DNA from: Papio anubis | Lineage: Eukaryota > Chordata > Mammalia > Primates > Cercopithecidae | Direction: 5' to 3' | NCBI RefSeq assembly: GCF_008728515.1 | Contig: NC_044977.1 | Coordinates: 170,609,139 to 170,673,138 of the forward strand | DNA length: 64,000 nt | Shown here: piece by piece, positions 33,495 to 45,604 of the stretch | Numbering within the stretch: the first letter of the stretch is position 1 | How the letters are laid out: every line of letters begins with the position of its first letter | Translations under genes and position numbers: made by a program | The notes under the pieces: generated by a model | Databases searched by the model: none | The model's input: the letters and a program-made list of their open reading frames with translations, nothing else | Told to the model about the DNA's origin: nothing

Positions 33495-33985
33495 AATCTG
33501 GTGTTGGGGCCTCTGGAAAAGCTTTTGCAAATGCTTTCTGTAAAGATTCAGATAGTAAATATATTTGGCTTTGTGGGCCATGTGATCTCTGTAACAACTA
33601 CTCAGTCCTGCCTTTGCAGAATGAAAGTAGCTGCAGACATTTCAATAAATAAGCATGGCTGGTTTCCAATAAAGCTTTATTTATAAAGAACAGGCAATGG
33701 GCCAGGTTTGGTCTGCTGGTTATATGTTTGTCCCTCAGTATTCTCAGGGGATTGGTTCTAGGACCCCTATCTATACCCAAATCTGAGCATACTCAAGTTC
33801 CACTTCAGTGTTGTAGAACCTGTGGATACAAAATTCAACCCTCCATATATATGGGTTTCAGATCCAAATACTGTATTTTTTATCCTCATGTGGTTGAAAA
33901 AAAATCTGCATATAAGTGGACTCAGGCAGTTCAAACCCATGTTGTTCAAGGGTCAACCGTAGTTTGCTGACCTCTGGTTTAATGG
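33495..33985 (-). mobile_element. hAT DNA transposon interrupted by Tigger
   Basis: 'ttctgtaaagattcagatagtaaatat', 'ggctttgtgggccatgtg', 'ttccaataaagctttattta' and 'gggccaggtttggtctgctgg' are followed, after the inserted element, by 'agtttgctgacctctgg'. This is the typical non-autonomous hAT (possibly MER30 family) whose end is split off. Non-coding. Confidence 0.72.
33720..33962 (+). mobile_element. Tigger/MER2-type DNA transposon
   Basis: Starts with the 'gtccctcagtattctcagg ggattggttctaggacccc' block, has 'cctgtggatacaaaattcaacc', and ends 'gttgttcaagggtcaaccgta', a degenerate inverted terminus. It sits inside the terminal region of the hAT element, so it inserted after that element. TA at the left border fits mariner/Tigger targeting. 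Confidence 0.82.
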
Positions 33986-34179
33986 AATAGCACGATATTG
34001 TTGAATAAAATAATTTGATTTTTAAATATCTGTCCATTCCATATTACTGCAACACTGAGCAGTTTGAACAGTTAGTAAAACATGATCCACGTAAAAACTA
34101 AAGTGATCTTTTGAAAGTACAAATTACATCATTTCATTCTCCTGACTAAAACATTTCTGTGCTAAGGCCCATATTCATA

Positions 34180-34450
34180 TTCAAGGGCTGAATTCCAGTA
34201 TATTTATCTTCCTAAGAAGTCTTTTCTATTATTCAAGAGAAGTTTTGCCCCAACCTCACTATTATCTCTCAAAGCACCATGATATTTTTGCTGCTTATCA
34301 CTTACCGTAATAAGTAGTTATATTTTCATTTATGTGTTTGTTTATTGAACATTTGTTTTACCCATTAGGTCTGGGACTATGGTTTTTGATATCCATGTAT
34401 TGCACAGCCCATAGAGGATATGCAATAAATATTTGTAAAATAAGTGAATA
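34180..34450 (+). repeat. L2 LINE 3' end
   Basis: 'agaagttttgccccaacctc', 'gtctgggactatggtttttg' and 'gaggatatgcaataaatatttgtaaaataag' match the decayed L2 3' end. Confidence 0.55.
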
Positions 34451-34459
34451 ATGTCATAG

Positions 34460-35430
34460 AAGCATCCTTTCAGCTTCTAGATATGAAATTTTAAAACACT
34501 TAAGCAAATTACACAAGTAATGCATATTGATTGTTGATAAATTAGAAAACCAAGACTTTGTGAAGGAATAGAATTAAGATAAAAAGAGGAAAACTGCAAA
34601 GCTACTATGAGGCGAGCAAGGAGCAGAGGACCTAGGACTGACTGACTTAGACTTGTGTCAAACTTGGCTGCCTCAGCACAAGCAGTAAGAAGGGCAAGGG
34701 AACTACGATCATGATACTACAATGAAATAATCATGATACTACAATGAAATAACCACATGCAAATGAAGTGAGTAGGAGAAGAGGAGCCTCATGTGGTCTT
34801 GTCAACTCCACCTTGGAGGACGGTCTGAAGGAGAACCCTGGAGGTGTTCAAGCCATACAGAGAAACAGAGGACAGAGGGAAAGAAGTTGAGCTATGTAAA
34901 AGGTGTAGAGTGAGTTCATGAACCTGGAGATGGAGCAGACTTGTCTCTTGGCTGACACAGCCACGTTGTCTTACCTGTGGCGGCAGATTACTGAGAAGCT
35001 AATGATTTATGGAGGGGCTTTAGGGGGTGACAGAACTGGGTTTTCTTGTTTACTTCTGGCTGACATTCATACATCAGCTTGAAGCCAGAGCAATCAGGGC
35101 ATCCAGATCCTTAGATTGTATCCCTTCTTTCAGAGGAAAGTAAAGAAAGTGGGAAGGGAGGGACACAGGGAGAAAGGGGAAGAAAATGATCCATTATTCC
35201 TACACCAGTGATAACCAGTGTTAACATTTCTAAATATATACTTCCACATTTATTTCCCACTCACAGATATGTTAGATGTATTTGTTGGAGATGAAAATGA
35301 GATTTGAGGTTGGGTAATGTTTAATGAATAGTGTCAATCTTTTTTTAAATCAAAGAGCCACTTAACCTTTCTATATTGTAGATGATCTACAAAATGTAGT
35401 TTGTGGACTAGAGAGTAAGAGAATGAATAA
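34460..35430. other. Unassigned sequence with a 22-bp tandem duplication
   Basis: A perfect direct duplication of atcatgatactacaatgaaa-ta lies at 34708-34729 and 34730-34751. The remainder is not recognised as repeat or gene. Confidence 0.5.
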
Positions 35431-35439
35431 TAAAGAGTT

Positions 35440-35565
35440 TTCACATTTTTTTATAGACAAGGCTCAGAGACAGTAAGGGACTTGCTTGATATCACATAGG
35501 TAGCAAGTTGGAGAACAGAGGTGAACTCAGTATGTGGGTCTCCAAATTTCATGCCTTTATTGACC
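35440..35565 (-). repeat. MIR SINE (antisense), partial
   Basis: 'tttttatagacaaggctcag', 'gatatcacataggtagcaag' and 'agaggtgaactcag' correspond to the promoter-proximal half of MIR in antisense. Confidence 0.65.
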
Positions 35566-35584
35566 TGGAAAGTATCATGGAATT

Positions 35585-35745
35585 CAGTGGTTTTTAAGCT
35601 TGACTGCATATTGAAATCAATTGGAAAGTTTAAAAAAGTCCTGATGTTTGGGCTCTACCCCTAGAGATAATTATTTAGTTGATCTAGAGGATGGCCTGAG
35701 ATTCAGGATTTTTTAAACCTGTAACCAAAGTTAAGACCCACTGTT
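35585..35745 (+). mobile_element. MER5-type hAT-Charlie DNA transposon
   Basis: 'cagtggtttttaagcttgact' left end, 'gatgtttgggctctaccccta' middle, 'cctgagattcaggatttt' and a 'taagacccactg' right end. Both inverted termini are visible. Confidence 0.72.
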
Positions 35746-36089
35746 CTAGCTCTAAAATGTTATTACATGACTAGAAAATGATATTCAGCTTTAGATTTGT
35801 AAAGAATTTCTGTTATTGATTGGTGAGTATATAGAATATATACAGTCCATAAGCTCTACAATCTCACTTAAAGAGATTTATCTTTTTCTAAAGACCGTTG
35901 AAGATACTAAGTGTGCCTCTCCAACAATCATTTCAGGATGCCTATTAATAGCGATGCCTCCACAATTAGTTCATGCCAAATCAATCCATGCATTATATTG
36001 TCCTCTCTGAACACTTACCTTTTAAGATTCCAGAAAGTTTGCCACAAAAACGAATTGTAATAATTTTACTAATGATCTCAATCTTCAGA

Positions 36090-36740
36090 ATAAATATAGT
36101 GTTGCTTGTCAACCTGAATAGCAGAGAGAGGCTCTCTATAAGAAAAGATATTTATTTGGGAATATAGCATGCAATGGGAATATGCAGGGTATAGTAAACT
36201 ATGTGCATATTCTGGGAGGTAAGAAAAAGACAAAAGATTTTTAAAGGAAAAACATGAGGAGGGTTACATATTTTTAAAAATAGTAATTAGGCTTGGCTAC
36301 AAAGATCAATATCAAGGGTGATGCCAGTCTGAACAGGCAGTTACTGGGCAGATGTTCTTGTAGAAGTCTTTTTTGTGTTAGGTTGCAATGGCCTTTGTGC
36401 AAGGTTGTAGTCTTTGCAGTCTTTATGGTAGTTTTTGTTATCAGGCATACAAGCATAAGGACCTTCTCTTTGTGGCCTTCACTGGCTCTATTTGTCAGAG
36501 TTTTCTTAACATTTGTGATTCTGTTTTGATTCAGACAACTTTCACACACTCTTCCTTTCCTCTCACACACTCTTCCTTACCCTTCACAGTGCCCTGTGTT
36601 GTTTTAGGACCCTTGAAGACATATTGTGAAGTGTTGATGGAAGAAGAATTGAGTAGAAGGGGTGATGGTATTCAGTGTCTACTGTTTTTTTTTAGAAAGA
36701 GGATTGAAGGGAATGTATGTGCAAGACCCCCCTGCTGATG
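36090..36740. other. Unassigned, possibly LTR-derived
   Basis: Contains 'cagtctgaacaggcagttactgg' and a near-duplicate 'cacacactcttcctttcctct' / 'cacacactcttccttaccctt' pair (36542-36583). The style suggests an old LTR but I cannot name it. The overlapping 98-116 codon frames lack support. Confidence 0.35.
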
Positions 36741-36744
36741 CTCT

Positions 36745-37340
36745 TTGACACCGTGGCTTCTCAGACTGTTTCTACATTGAAGAGACATATGACTTATTTT
36801 TACATTTAGAATATTCCACTGCCTGTCAAGAGTACACTGGGGTTTCTGAATCTCAATAACTAGTTGTTAAATGTTGATGATGGTGAAGGATGAGATACAA
36901 ATTGTACGTTTTCCTGTATGGAGGCTCTCTTTGTTTTGGGGACGTGGAATCCCCTTTGCAGACTTTGAGGAATAGAAAGCTATCTATTCCATCACAAACT
37001 CCTGTCAGAGATAGGAATCTGTGGGGAAATTTGTTGTCTCTGGGAAGAAGGAACATTGATTAGAGGACATAAAACTCAATTGATGATTGCTATAAAACAT
37101 TTTTATTCTTTTACATATAAAGGGGATAGTAGCTGCATTTTATGTCTGTGGGAGAATTGGGATTTTAAAAACAATATGAACAACAGAATTCATTTTCTTA
37201 CAGAAATTACAGATTGGAGAGCTAAGACAAACAAAATACTTATTTATTTTTGGAAATATGCATTTTGAAAATGTGGAGCATTTTATTTTCTTGTCCCATG
37301 AAAACTGAGAATTTTAGCATATCTATAAATAATGGTTCAG
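36745..37340. other. Unassigned AT-rich sequence
   Basis: No element or exon recognised. Confidence 0.4.
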
Positions 37341-37345
37341 GACAT

Positions 37346-37762
37346 ATGTACAGGTTTAGATAGTTTCCCCTAAATTTCATGTGCTTTCTGAAAGCTTAGA
37401 ATGCGAACTTATCTGGAAATTAGGTTGTTGTATATGTAATTAGTTAAATTGGAGTCATACTAGAGTCAGGTGGGACTTTAACACATCATGATTGGTGTTC
37501 TTATAAAAAGTAAAGAGACATGGGGGATGATGGCCATATGAGATGGAGACTGGGGTGATGCTGTCAAAAACCAAGGAATGTGTGAGGCTACAGATGCTGG
37601 AAGAGGCAAGGGAGGATTCTCCCCCATAGGATTCAGAGGGAGCATGGCCCTGCCAACACTTGGTTTTATACTTCTCCAAAAACTGAGAGAGAATACATTT
37701 TTGTTATTTTAAGCCATCCTAGTTTGTGATACTTCTTTATGGCACCTTAGGAAGCTAATACA
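37346..37762 (+). mobile_element. ERVL-MaLR LTR (MLT1-like)
   Basis: 'ggtttagatagtttcccct', 'ggtgttcttataaaaagtaaag', 'gagatggagactggggtgatg', 'ggaagaggcaagggagga', 'gccctgccaacacttgg' and 'gccatcctagtttgtgatac ... aagctaatacag' follow MLT1-type LTRs from end to end. Solo LTR, no internal genes. Confidence 0.85.
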
Positions 37763-37779
37763 GTGTCTAATCATAATGT

Positions 37780-40700
37780 ATGTATTTTAAAAGTCAGGAC
37801 AAATGTCTAAATGTTGGGAAGTGACTTAGTTAATTGTGTTCTATCAATAAAATATTTCATGGCCTATAAATCTGACAAATATGTGTACTATAGAGACACA
37901 TGGAAAACTCTTTGCTAAGTAATAAATAGCAATTACCTGGCATATGCACAATGATTACAATCATATAAGAACCATATATTTATAACAGTGGAAGTTTAGA
38001 ATAAGACCTTGGCTTTGCCAGTCAGTAAAATATGGTAAATATTTCTTGTTATTATTTTTTAAATAAAAATAATACGTATTTGATATAAAAACTTTAGAAA
38101 AATTAGTGGCAAAAATAATTTAACGTAAAAGTCACTTTTTAAAACTGACAAGTTATTATTTGAACCAAATTTTGTTCATGCATGTGACTTAATATATTTT
38201 TCTCTTTTGTTATTGATTTTAAGCCTGAACTAGTAGCATATTTTATAAGACGAGACAACTAGCCCTTTAAAGAGTTAGGGCTTGTGGGAGATCTATAGGT
38301 TATTTCAACTTCCTAAAATGTTGAACTTCCTGCTAACTAAACAACAATGGAGTAAATAACAATAACAAAACAGAACTATGGCCAAGCAATTTAGGAACCA
38401 ACAGACATAGAAGCTTACAGCTCATTCTACTCGTTTTTGTAGAATCTAAACAATAATTAATACTTCAAACCCACAAAAGGAGTAAGATTGGAGGGCTTGG
38501 CTTCTGGAGAAATACTTGTAGTGAAAGTTAAGAAGTTGATGAAACAGCTTATTAAACTAGACCATCCCATATAAATACCATAGTCCGAGTAGTGATGAAA
38601 TCTTGTTGGAAGCCTCCAAGTGAGATTTCAGAGCCCGGGTCAGTTTTCATTATACAACTGAAGCTGGCTCTTTTTCAGGCCAGCTGACCTCTTTTTGCAA
38701 GAGTGTGGCCCTTCTTGCTTCTCTAAAAATAAATATTTGCTCCTCTCTCTACAAGGACATTTTTGGAAATCGATTTGTCATTTTGGTGAGTCACAGTGGT
38801 ATCAATGAATGGCAAATGTGGAGGAATTAGAATGCAATTTAACGTAATAAGGAACCTGCATTATTGATCATACCCACATGAAATTCAGTTGCCATTTATT
38901 TGTAGAGCAAAACAGGAAATAATTATCTAAGCGAACCACTTATTAAGAATCAGTTTACATAACTATTACATCTACTTTACGAAACCACCAGTATTTAAAG
39001 CAACAAATGCTTTCTGAGTTTTCAAAGGTTTTTCTTCCTGGCAACTGGAAGAATGTGGGTATTCGGGAGCCACAGTGTGAACAGTCAGGTCAGCTGCTTA
39101 ACAGTTTTCCAGGAAAAATGCCATCAGTGAGAGAAGCAATCAAGGCAAAGGGTACTGTTCTCATTGTAAATTTGGTCTTCTTTCTCTACTTGGGAGGGAA
39201 TCTGTATGGCAGGGTTTTGTGATCATCAGTGCAGTCATCTTATGGATTAATCTCGGTAAAATCTCTTTCGGAGATTGTCTTGGAAAATGAAAGTACAGAA
39301 AAAATAAATAAAGCACCATAGGAGCAGAAGAGAGTAAAAGATTCATATACTTTTGCACACATTCAGCCTAATTTTCCAATATATAGTAAAAAGAGTGGTC
39401 TCTGAACTTTTCCAGTTTGAAAGTCTCAATAGGATACTAGTTCTTTGGGTGATTTCGACTCTGAACAATTCATGGTTGGCATATATATATATTCTGGGAG
39501 CCCTGGCTGAAACTGTTTGGCCCACAGAAATCTGACAGAGGTGCATTAATAGGATTATTGAATCTAAAGGTTGACAATCTCCCTCTATCCAAAGAGGAAT
39601 CTCAGCATCATTCAAGAGACATCTAGGTAGAAATGGAATCTTGAAACTAAGGTTCTTGGTGTGAGAATGTATTTTTCACTTGAATAGCCCTAAAAAGAAA
39701 TAGTTTCAGGCCCTTTACCTAATGTTAAAATGATTATTATATTTCTGGTGTTACTTTCTTCTTTTTCTAACTAGGCTAGATGCTCTCAAGAATACAAAGA
39801 TAAAGAGGACTGCCTGCACTTGCCCAGATGCCTGGTGTGCAACCTTATCAATTACTTTTTCCCATTTATTGTTTAAGTGGTGCTACCTTCTGCAAATGAC
39901 ACTAACTGAAACTTTATGTCTTTTTATGAGGGGTGGTTTTATTTGATTGTCAGTATTGACTATTTGGAACAGACAAGTTCTAGGTTTTACATATTCTTCC
40001 AGGCTCATAGGACATGAAAAGGGCCATTTCCTGTGAGTATTTTGTAGACTCAAGAATTACAATATTTTATTTTATTGCCAATTTTCAGAAAAGATGATTC
40101 TGGAACACATCTCAGTGCTACTAATTTTTGGTCCGAAAATTCCAGATGAAGCTTATTGAAAGCTAAGGAACATAATTTTTAGGCTCTTTCTGAGGGTTAT
40201 GGAACTTTTTTGATGTTCACCTTATCCAACAGCCTCCATGCAGTAACACAAGGCAATACATATTCTTTTGACAAAGAAGATTTTAAGTGAGATCATATTA
40301 CTGATGGAACTTGGTCCTAACTCAGAGGATGTCATTCTCATTTCCAATAATCAAAGAGATAAAAATACCCAGGGAAGGGCATTTTGTCATTTAAGTCAAA
40401 CTTAAGAATTTTCCCATTTTCTTACTGTAAATAATTCTTGAATAGTTATTTTCACATTTTTGACTGGCCTACAAAGCAAAACATTGTAAGTGATGAATGT
40501 AGATTGACCAAATGATATGTCCAAAAACTACATTCTTTAGTACTAATGAACACTATCGATATTCTATAAAAATAGATACATATATGAAAATAAATAACTA
40601 TAAAATCTCAAGTAGCTATTCTAAGTGAACGTTTTGAGATTAGGGAATATAGAACTATCCCAGGTTAACTAACAATCTCATGTTGTATGTGGGAAATTTC

Positions 40701-41370
40701 AAGTTCACCATTAGCTAGTCCTAACCTGAAACATAATGATGATGATAATGAAAATGCCAATTAACATCTGTTAAAGGTATGGACCAAACAATGCGTCTTT
40801 CCGGCATTCTTTCAATCTTCCCTCTAGCCTTGAGAAAACAGAGCAATGTCTTCAGCAGAAGTAGAGAATTGTACATTTAATTGTTATTTGTTTTATTCTA
40901 AAGTATAGATGTCACTGAATTAGAGAATACTGAAAATGAAACTAGATTAAAGCTTAAGAAAATATATAATGAGTGATCTCATAGAGCCACTCTTCTAGTC
41001 TGTTCTATGATTTGCTGCACAGATGCTGCTGAGTGTCCAGGGTTGTGTGACACATTTGAACTTGTGCCAAATACCAAGGAAATATGAGCAAGAAGCTTCC
41101 AAGCTAATTTTGGTAAATGAGGGCACATTTTAGAAATGAATAATCACTTCATTAAAATAACTTTATTTTACACACTTTCCCCTCATTCTACTTTTCTCCA
41201 TGGACTAATGTATTGTCTGCTTTTTAAATTTGGATGGTAATTCACTAGTTATATTGCTTATTTAATTTAATGCTGCCAAAGGCATTAGTCCTACTTGACT
41301 CAAAATAACAAGTAACAATCAACAGGAGTTTAAACTAGAGTGACGACTACACATTATTAATTCATCATGC
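37780..41370. other. Unique AT-rich sequence
   Basis: About 3.6 kb with no recognisable transposon, simple repeat of note, or exon. The 71-codon frame at 39007-39222 was considered and not supported. Confidence 0.5.
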
Positions 41371-41374
41371 CACC

Positions 41375-41565
41375 ACTCTCCCAACTACTTTATGAGTATT
41401 ATTCCCATTGATTACTCACAGCAACCCCATGAGGTGGATACTATCACTATTGCTGTTTTGTAGCTAGGGAAACACAGTCTAAAGAACTTTAGTAACTAGC
41501 TCAAGGTCACAAAGTCAGTAAAATGTGGAGATCCAGTACTTGAAATCAATTCTTCTTAACATCTG
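41375..41565 (-). repeat. MIR SINE (antisense)
   Basis: 'ttactcacagcaaccccatgagg', 'tagctagggaaacacagtc', 'tagctcaaggtcacaaagtc' follow the antisense MIR core. Confidence 0.8.
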
Positions 41566-41844
41566 AGTCTAAAACCTAACCTCTACATGGTATCACATCT
41601 TTGAAAGCAATACATGCAGTTCTTGATGTCTCTGGATGGTCTTTGCTATGGCATCTTGTTCTTTTTTTCATGAGGTCATTATCTTCTCTTATGTCTCTGA
41701 TGATATCAGCAGTAACTTCTTTAGAGCTGTCATTTCCTTGCACAGTCTCTGTGTTTTGTTTTTTGTTTTTTTGTTTTTAGTTTACTCTTTTCTGATTGTT
41801 TTTGGTTTTTTCTCTAGCTTCCATGTTACAGGGAAGGTTTTTTT

Positions 41845-42148
41845 CTTTTCTTTTTTTTTTTTTTTTTTGAGATGGAGTCTGGCTCTGTCACCCAGGCTGG
41901 AGTGCAGTGGTGCAATCTCGGCTCACTGCAAGCTCCACCTCCCGGGTTCACACCATTCTCCTGCCTCAGCCTCCTGAGTCGCTGGGACTACAGACACCCG
42001 CCACCACGCCCGGCTAATTTTTGTATTTTTAGTAGAGACGGGGTTTCACCGTGTTAGCCAGGATGGTCTTGATCTCCTGACCTCGTGATCCGCCTGCCTC
42101 GGCCTCCCAAAGTGCTGAGATTACAGGCGTGAGCCTCTGCGCCCGGCC
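41845..42148 (-). mobile_element. AluY, antisense
   Basis: Full-length Alu on the minus strand with Y-type features: 'gcaagctccacctcccgggtt', 'gtgttagccaggatggtc' and 'ctcctgacctcgtgatccg'. It carries a T18 tail and is flanked by cagggaaggtttt on both sides (41829 and 42149). The short open frames here are Alu translations. Confidence 0.95.
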
Positions 42149-42154
42149 CAGGGA

Positions 42155-42310
42155 AGGTTTTTAACACTAGGCATGATCAAAATCACCTAGGGAGCTTTAA
42201 AAATATACTGATGTGTAGGCCACAACAGGCAAGCAAACCCAGACCTCTGCTATTGGGACATATTTCTTCATGGCTTACCAGTTGATTCTAATGTTAAGAC
42301 TGGGTCAATC
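42155..42310 (+). mobile_element. MER5A-like hAT DNA transposon
   Basis: 'tttttaacactaggcatgatc', 'aaaatcacctagggagcttt', 'aggccacaacaggc' and 'ccagttgattctaatgttaag'. The left terminal part is displaced or lost at the AluY insertion. Confidence 0.55.
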
Positions 42311-42344
42311 CTTGGATGTCTGTATGTCTGTATTTAAGAGTGGA

Positions 42345-43215
42345 AGACTAAAAAGCTAATTGGGAAACAGGCCCACATGGCTTAATTGGTGAATTCTATT
42401 TAGCATTTAAAAAAGAAATAATACCAATTTTACACAAAATCTTTCAGAAAGTAGAGGATGACAGCCCTGTTCAACTCATTTCATGAAATCAATAACACCC
42501 TAATACCAAGGCCAGACAGAAGCATTAAAAATATACACTTAAAAAAAAGATGTAAATGTATATATACATACATACACATCAATGCTCATGAACATAGACC
42601 CAAAGATTCTTAATTAAATGTTCGCAAATAAGTTCTAGAAAAGCAAAGCTGATGTAACATTCAAGAATCAATCAACTAATTCACCATATTAACAAAGGAG
42701 AAACAATTATCATTTCAATAGATGTAAAAAGAGTTTGAAAAAATTCAATATCCATTTATGATAAAACATTTCATCAAATTAGAAACAAAAGGAATTTCCT
42801 TAATCTGGAAAGGGCCGTATATGAAAAATGTATAGCTAACATCACATTTAATGTTGAAAGATACAATACATATTCTCTAAGGTCAGGAACATGTTGAAAG
42901 ATACAATACGTATTCTCTAAGGTCAGGAACAAAACAAGGATACTGACTCTCACCACTTATGTTAAATGTAGCTTTGAAGAACCTAGCCTTTGCAATTAGG
43001 CAAGAAAGAAAATAAATAAAATCTAGTCGCAGATGACATGATTAATTATGTGGAATATTCTAACATCTAGTCACAGATGACATGATTGATTATGTAGAAT
43101 ATTCTAACAAATCTACAAACACTATTCACAATTGTTAAGCTAACTTAGGAAGGTCACAGACTATAAAGTAAATATACAAAAATCAATTGCTTGCTTATAC
43201 GCTAAAAGCTAACTA
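42345..43215 (+). mobile_element. L1M ORF2 fragment with two tandem duplications
   Basis: Sense ORF2 RT-region sequence: 'cttaattggtgaattctatt', 'aatcaataacaccctaatacc', 'ttcaatagatgtaaaaagag', 'atactgactctcaccactt'. Two unrelated tandem duplications sit inside it: 40 bp (42851-42890 and 42891-42930, one mismatch) and 44 bp (43021-43064 and 43065-43108, three mismatches). No reading frame survives. Confidence 0.82.
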
Positions 43216-43219
43216 TAAA

Positions 43220-44320
43220 CTCTTGGTATGAGAGTGGGGCCAGTTGACATTTAGCTTCAGTTTAGGATAGTCAGCTAGGTTGCGTGTAGTTCAACCCAAT
43301 GTCAGTATTTTATATGTTTACTCATGGGCCGGTGAGATTCCTCTGAGAAGCGTTTTCCAGTCGTCTGCCTGCAGGGTGAAGGTCTGACTGCCAGTGTCCT
43401 GAAGATTGGGAATTTCAGCATCCAGTAAGCTTATGTTCAGTCCATGCCCATTTTTGGTTCAAAAATTATATTCTCAACTGTGCCTGTACTTCCCTGTACA
43501 AAGTCCTTCCATTTGCCCTCTCTAGAAAATAAACTTACAGTCTTTTGCTAGGGTGAAGGAAGAACTTTTACATAGTGGCATGGGATAGTGAAGAGGTTTT
43601 GAGAAAACAACTGCTTCTTAAAGTGCTTTTAGCCAATCATTTTTCTTTTAAGTCCCTATTCCTTCACCCTCTTCCAAAAGCGCCTGTTGCTGCTCGTCTC
43701 TGAGTCCTTCGAGAGTTCTGTGGCATGGAACAGGTTTGGTTTTCAGTGTTTGCTGTTGCTGACTCAGGATTCAGGCCTGCTGAATTGGTATTTGCTCATC
43801 TGCCCACTTTCTAGCTTACAGTATGTTTATTGCTAGTCTCTCTTCCTCTGTTTTCCCATCCTTGTACGTCTTTTTTAAAAGCCTCCTTTCCATCTTTTTC
43901 ATGAAATACCAAATGGATATTTCATGAGAAATTGAAATATCAAGGTCACTGGCTGATTTAAAGGAATGACATGTTATAAAAAATTAAGTTATAGGTTTTC
44001 TTATCGTAATACATTATACTTATATAAGGAAAAATAATTGAGCATCTTATTTGTAGAACTGAGAGTAATAGTGTTTTAGATGGAAAAATTCCATTTCGGA
44101 CTAGACAATTTTATTATCTCTATTTAAAACAATTCCAGTAAGAAAACCAAAATATTAACTGGTTTGCTCAATATCAGTGAGGTACTTTTCACTTAATTCT
44201 GCCTGTTATATACCACGTATGTATACCTTACATTTTCATGGTTGTTTGAAAGAATTTTGGTCTAATTATAGCCATGGCCCCGAGGAAGTAAAAAGCTACA
44301 TTTTACATGCAGTTCTAATT
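43220..44320. other. Unassigned sequence
   Basis: No element recognised. The 43240-43500 stretch is more GC-balanced than its surroundings but carries no supported exon. Confidence 0.45.
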
Positions 44321-44324
44321 AATT

Positions 44325-44445
44325 CAACAAATCTTAATTAAGTACTTACCATAAGGTAGGCACTGTTCCTGCTGCTGGAATTGGAGAAGTAAACAAAATA
44401 GACCCAAATCCCTGTCCCTCTGAGGATTCTATTCTAGTCAGTAGA
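44325..44445 (-). repeat. L2-type old repeat
   Basis: 'attcaacaaatcttaattaag', 'aaggtaggcactgttcctgc', 'caaatccctgtccctctgag' and 'gattctattctagtcag' match the common antisense L2-type segment. Confidence 0.6.
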
Positions 44446-44449
44446 CTTC

Positions 44450-45120
44450 TGGTATTAAAATGAGCATAAAGGGCACCACAAAAGCTTGTTCAGTGATTCC
44501 CATGCAACAGGGTCCCTGTGCTTATACATATGGGTATTTCTTATTATGGTATTGCTGTCTGTGTTCTTGACTTCTGTAGTAGATACGAGTGGTAAATTGG
44601 ATAATGATTTAACTATGTTGCTTTGTTATTGCTATTGTTTGTTCATTATACATCTCTTTCTAAAGATGATTTAAAACAGATTTTCAAGATATGTAATGTG
44701 TCACAACAAGTCAAAGTCAGTCTGAGAACTGAAGCAGAGTGAGAATATGAGTAGGAAAATAGAATAAAGCTGAGTGACCACAGTGTACAACATGCATGTC
44801 CTGAAGCCCTATTCCTTGCCAAGATGACACATTTTTCTCCATGTTTTTCACAGACATCTTAAAGATGAAAACATAATCAGTTTCCGTAAATTAAAAAAAT
44901 CGCCAGAGATTTAGTGATATAAAAATACAGAAAGGTCTCCTGTGGATCTTCATGAGGAGATCTTTGTTGAGAAATGTAGCAAACAATATTGTTACAAAAA
45001 ATACAACCACCAGTTCCACTTGACTATCTCTTCCACATCCTTCCCCTAGTCCAAGTACATTAGCACAAAGCATAATTTAGTAAGAGTTATTATGCTAGAT
45101 ATCTAAATTAGGAAAATTTG
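44450..45120. other. Unassigned AT-rich sequence
   Basis: Nothing recognised. The short frames lack support. Confidence 0.4.
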
Positions 45121-45123
45121 AAG

Positions 45124-45424
45124 CCAGGCACAGTGGCTCACGCTTATTATCCCAGCACTTTGGGAGGCCGAGGTAAGAGGACTGCTTGAACCCAGGAGTT
45201 CAAGACCAGCCTGGGCAAAATAGGGAGTCCTCATCTCTACAAAATGAAAATTAAAAAATTTAGCCAGGCATGGTGGCACGTGCCTGTGGTCCTAGCTACT
45301 TGCCAGGCTGAGGTGAGAGGATCGCTTGAGCCCAGAGTTTCAAGGCTGCTGTGAACCATGATCGTACCACCGCACTCCAGCCTGGATGGCAGAGTGAGAC
45401 CCTGTCTTAAAGAAAAAAAAAAAA
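45124..45424 (+). mobile_element. AluJ
   Basis: Full-length old Alu with J-type 'caagaccagcctgggcaaaa' and 'gtggcacgtgcctgtggtcc'. It ends in an A-rich tail with G interruptions. Confidence 0.92.
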
Positions 45425-45604
45425 GAAAATCCCAAATATATTCACTTGAAAAATAAGTGAATTTTGCATTCTCCATGTAGTTATAATAAATATACTAACA
45501 TTTGCAACTTATCAAACACATTCATATGCATTTTCTTCCGAGACAACTTTAAGGCAGCTATCGTATCATCATGATGTTGTATGTTTCATTAGTTGGTTCT
45601 TTTT

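Noticed and set aside
36293..36738. Overlapping frames of 78-116 codons suggesting a gene
   Set aside because: They overlap an antisense frame of similar length and probably lie in an unrecognised LTR-like repeat.
39007..39222. 71-codon frame with a hydrophobic C-terminus
   Set aside because: Looks like a small membrane protein by eye, but the length is close to chance in AT-rich DNA and there is no promoter, exon structure or similarity I recognise.
41872..42057. Alu-encoded peptide frames (also at 45237, 47796 and 55301)
   Set aside because: They are translations of Alu consensus sequence and not genes.
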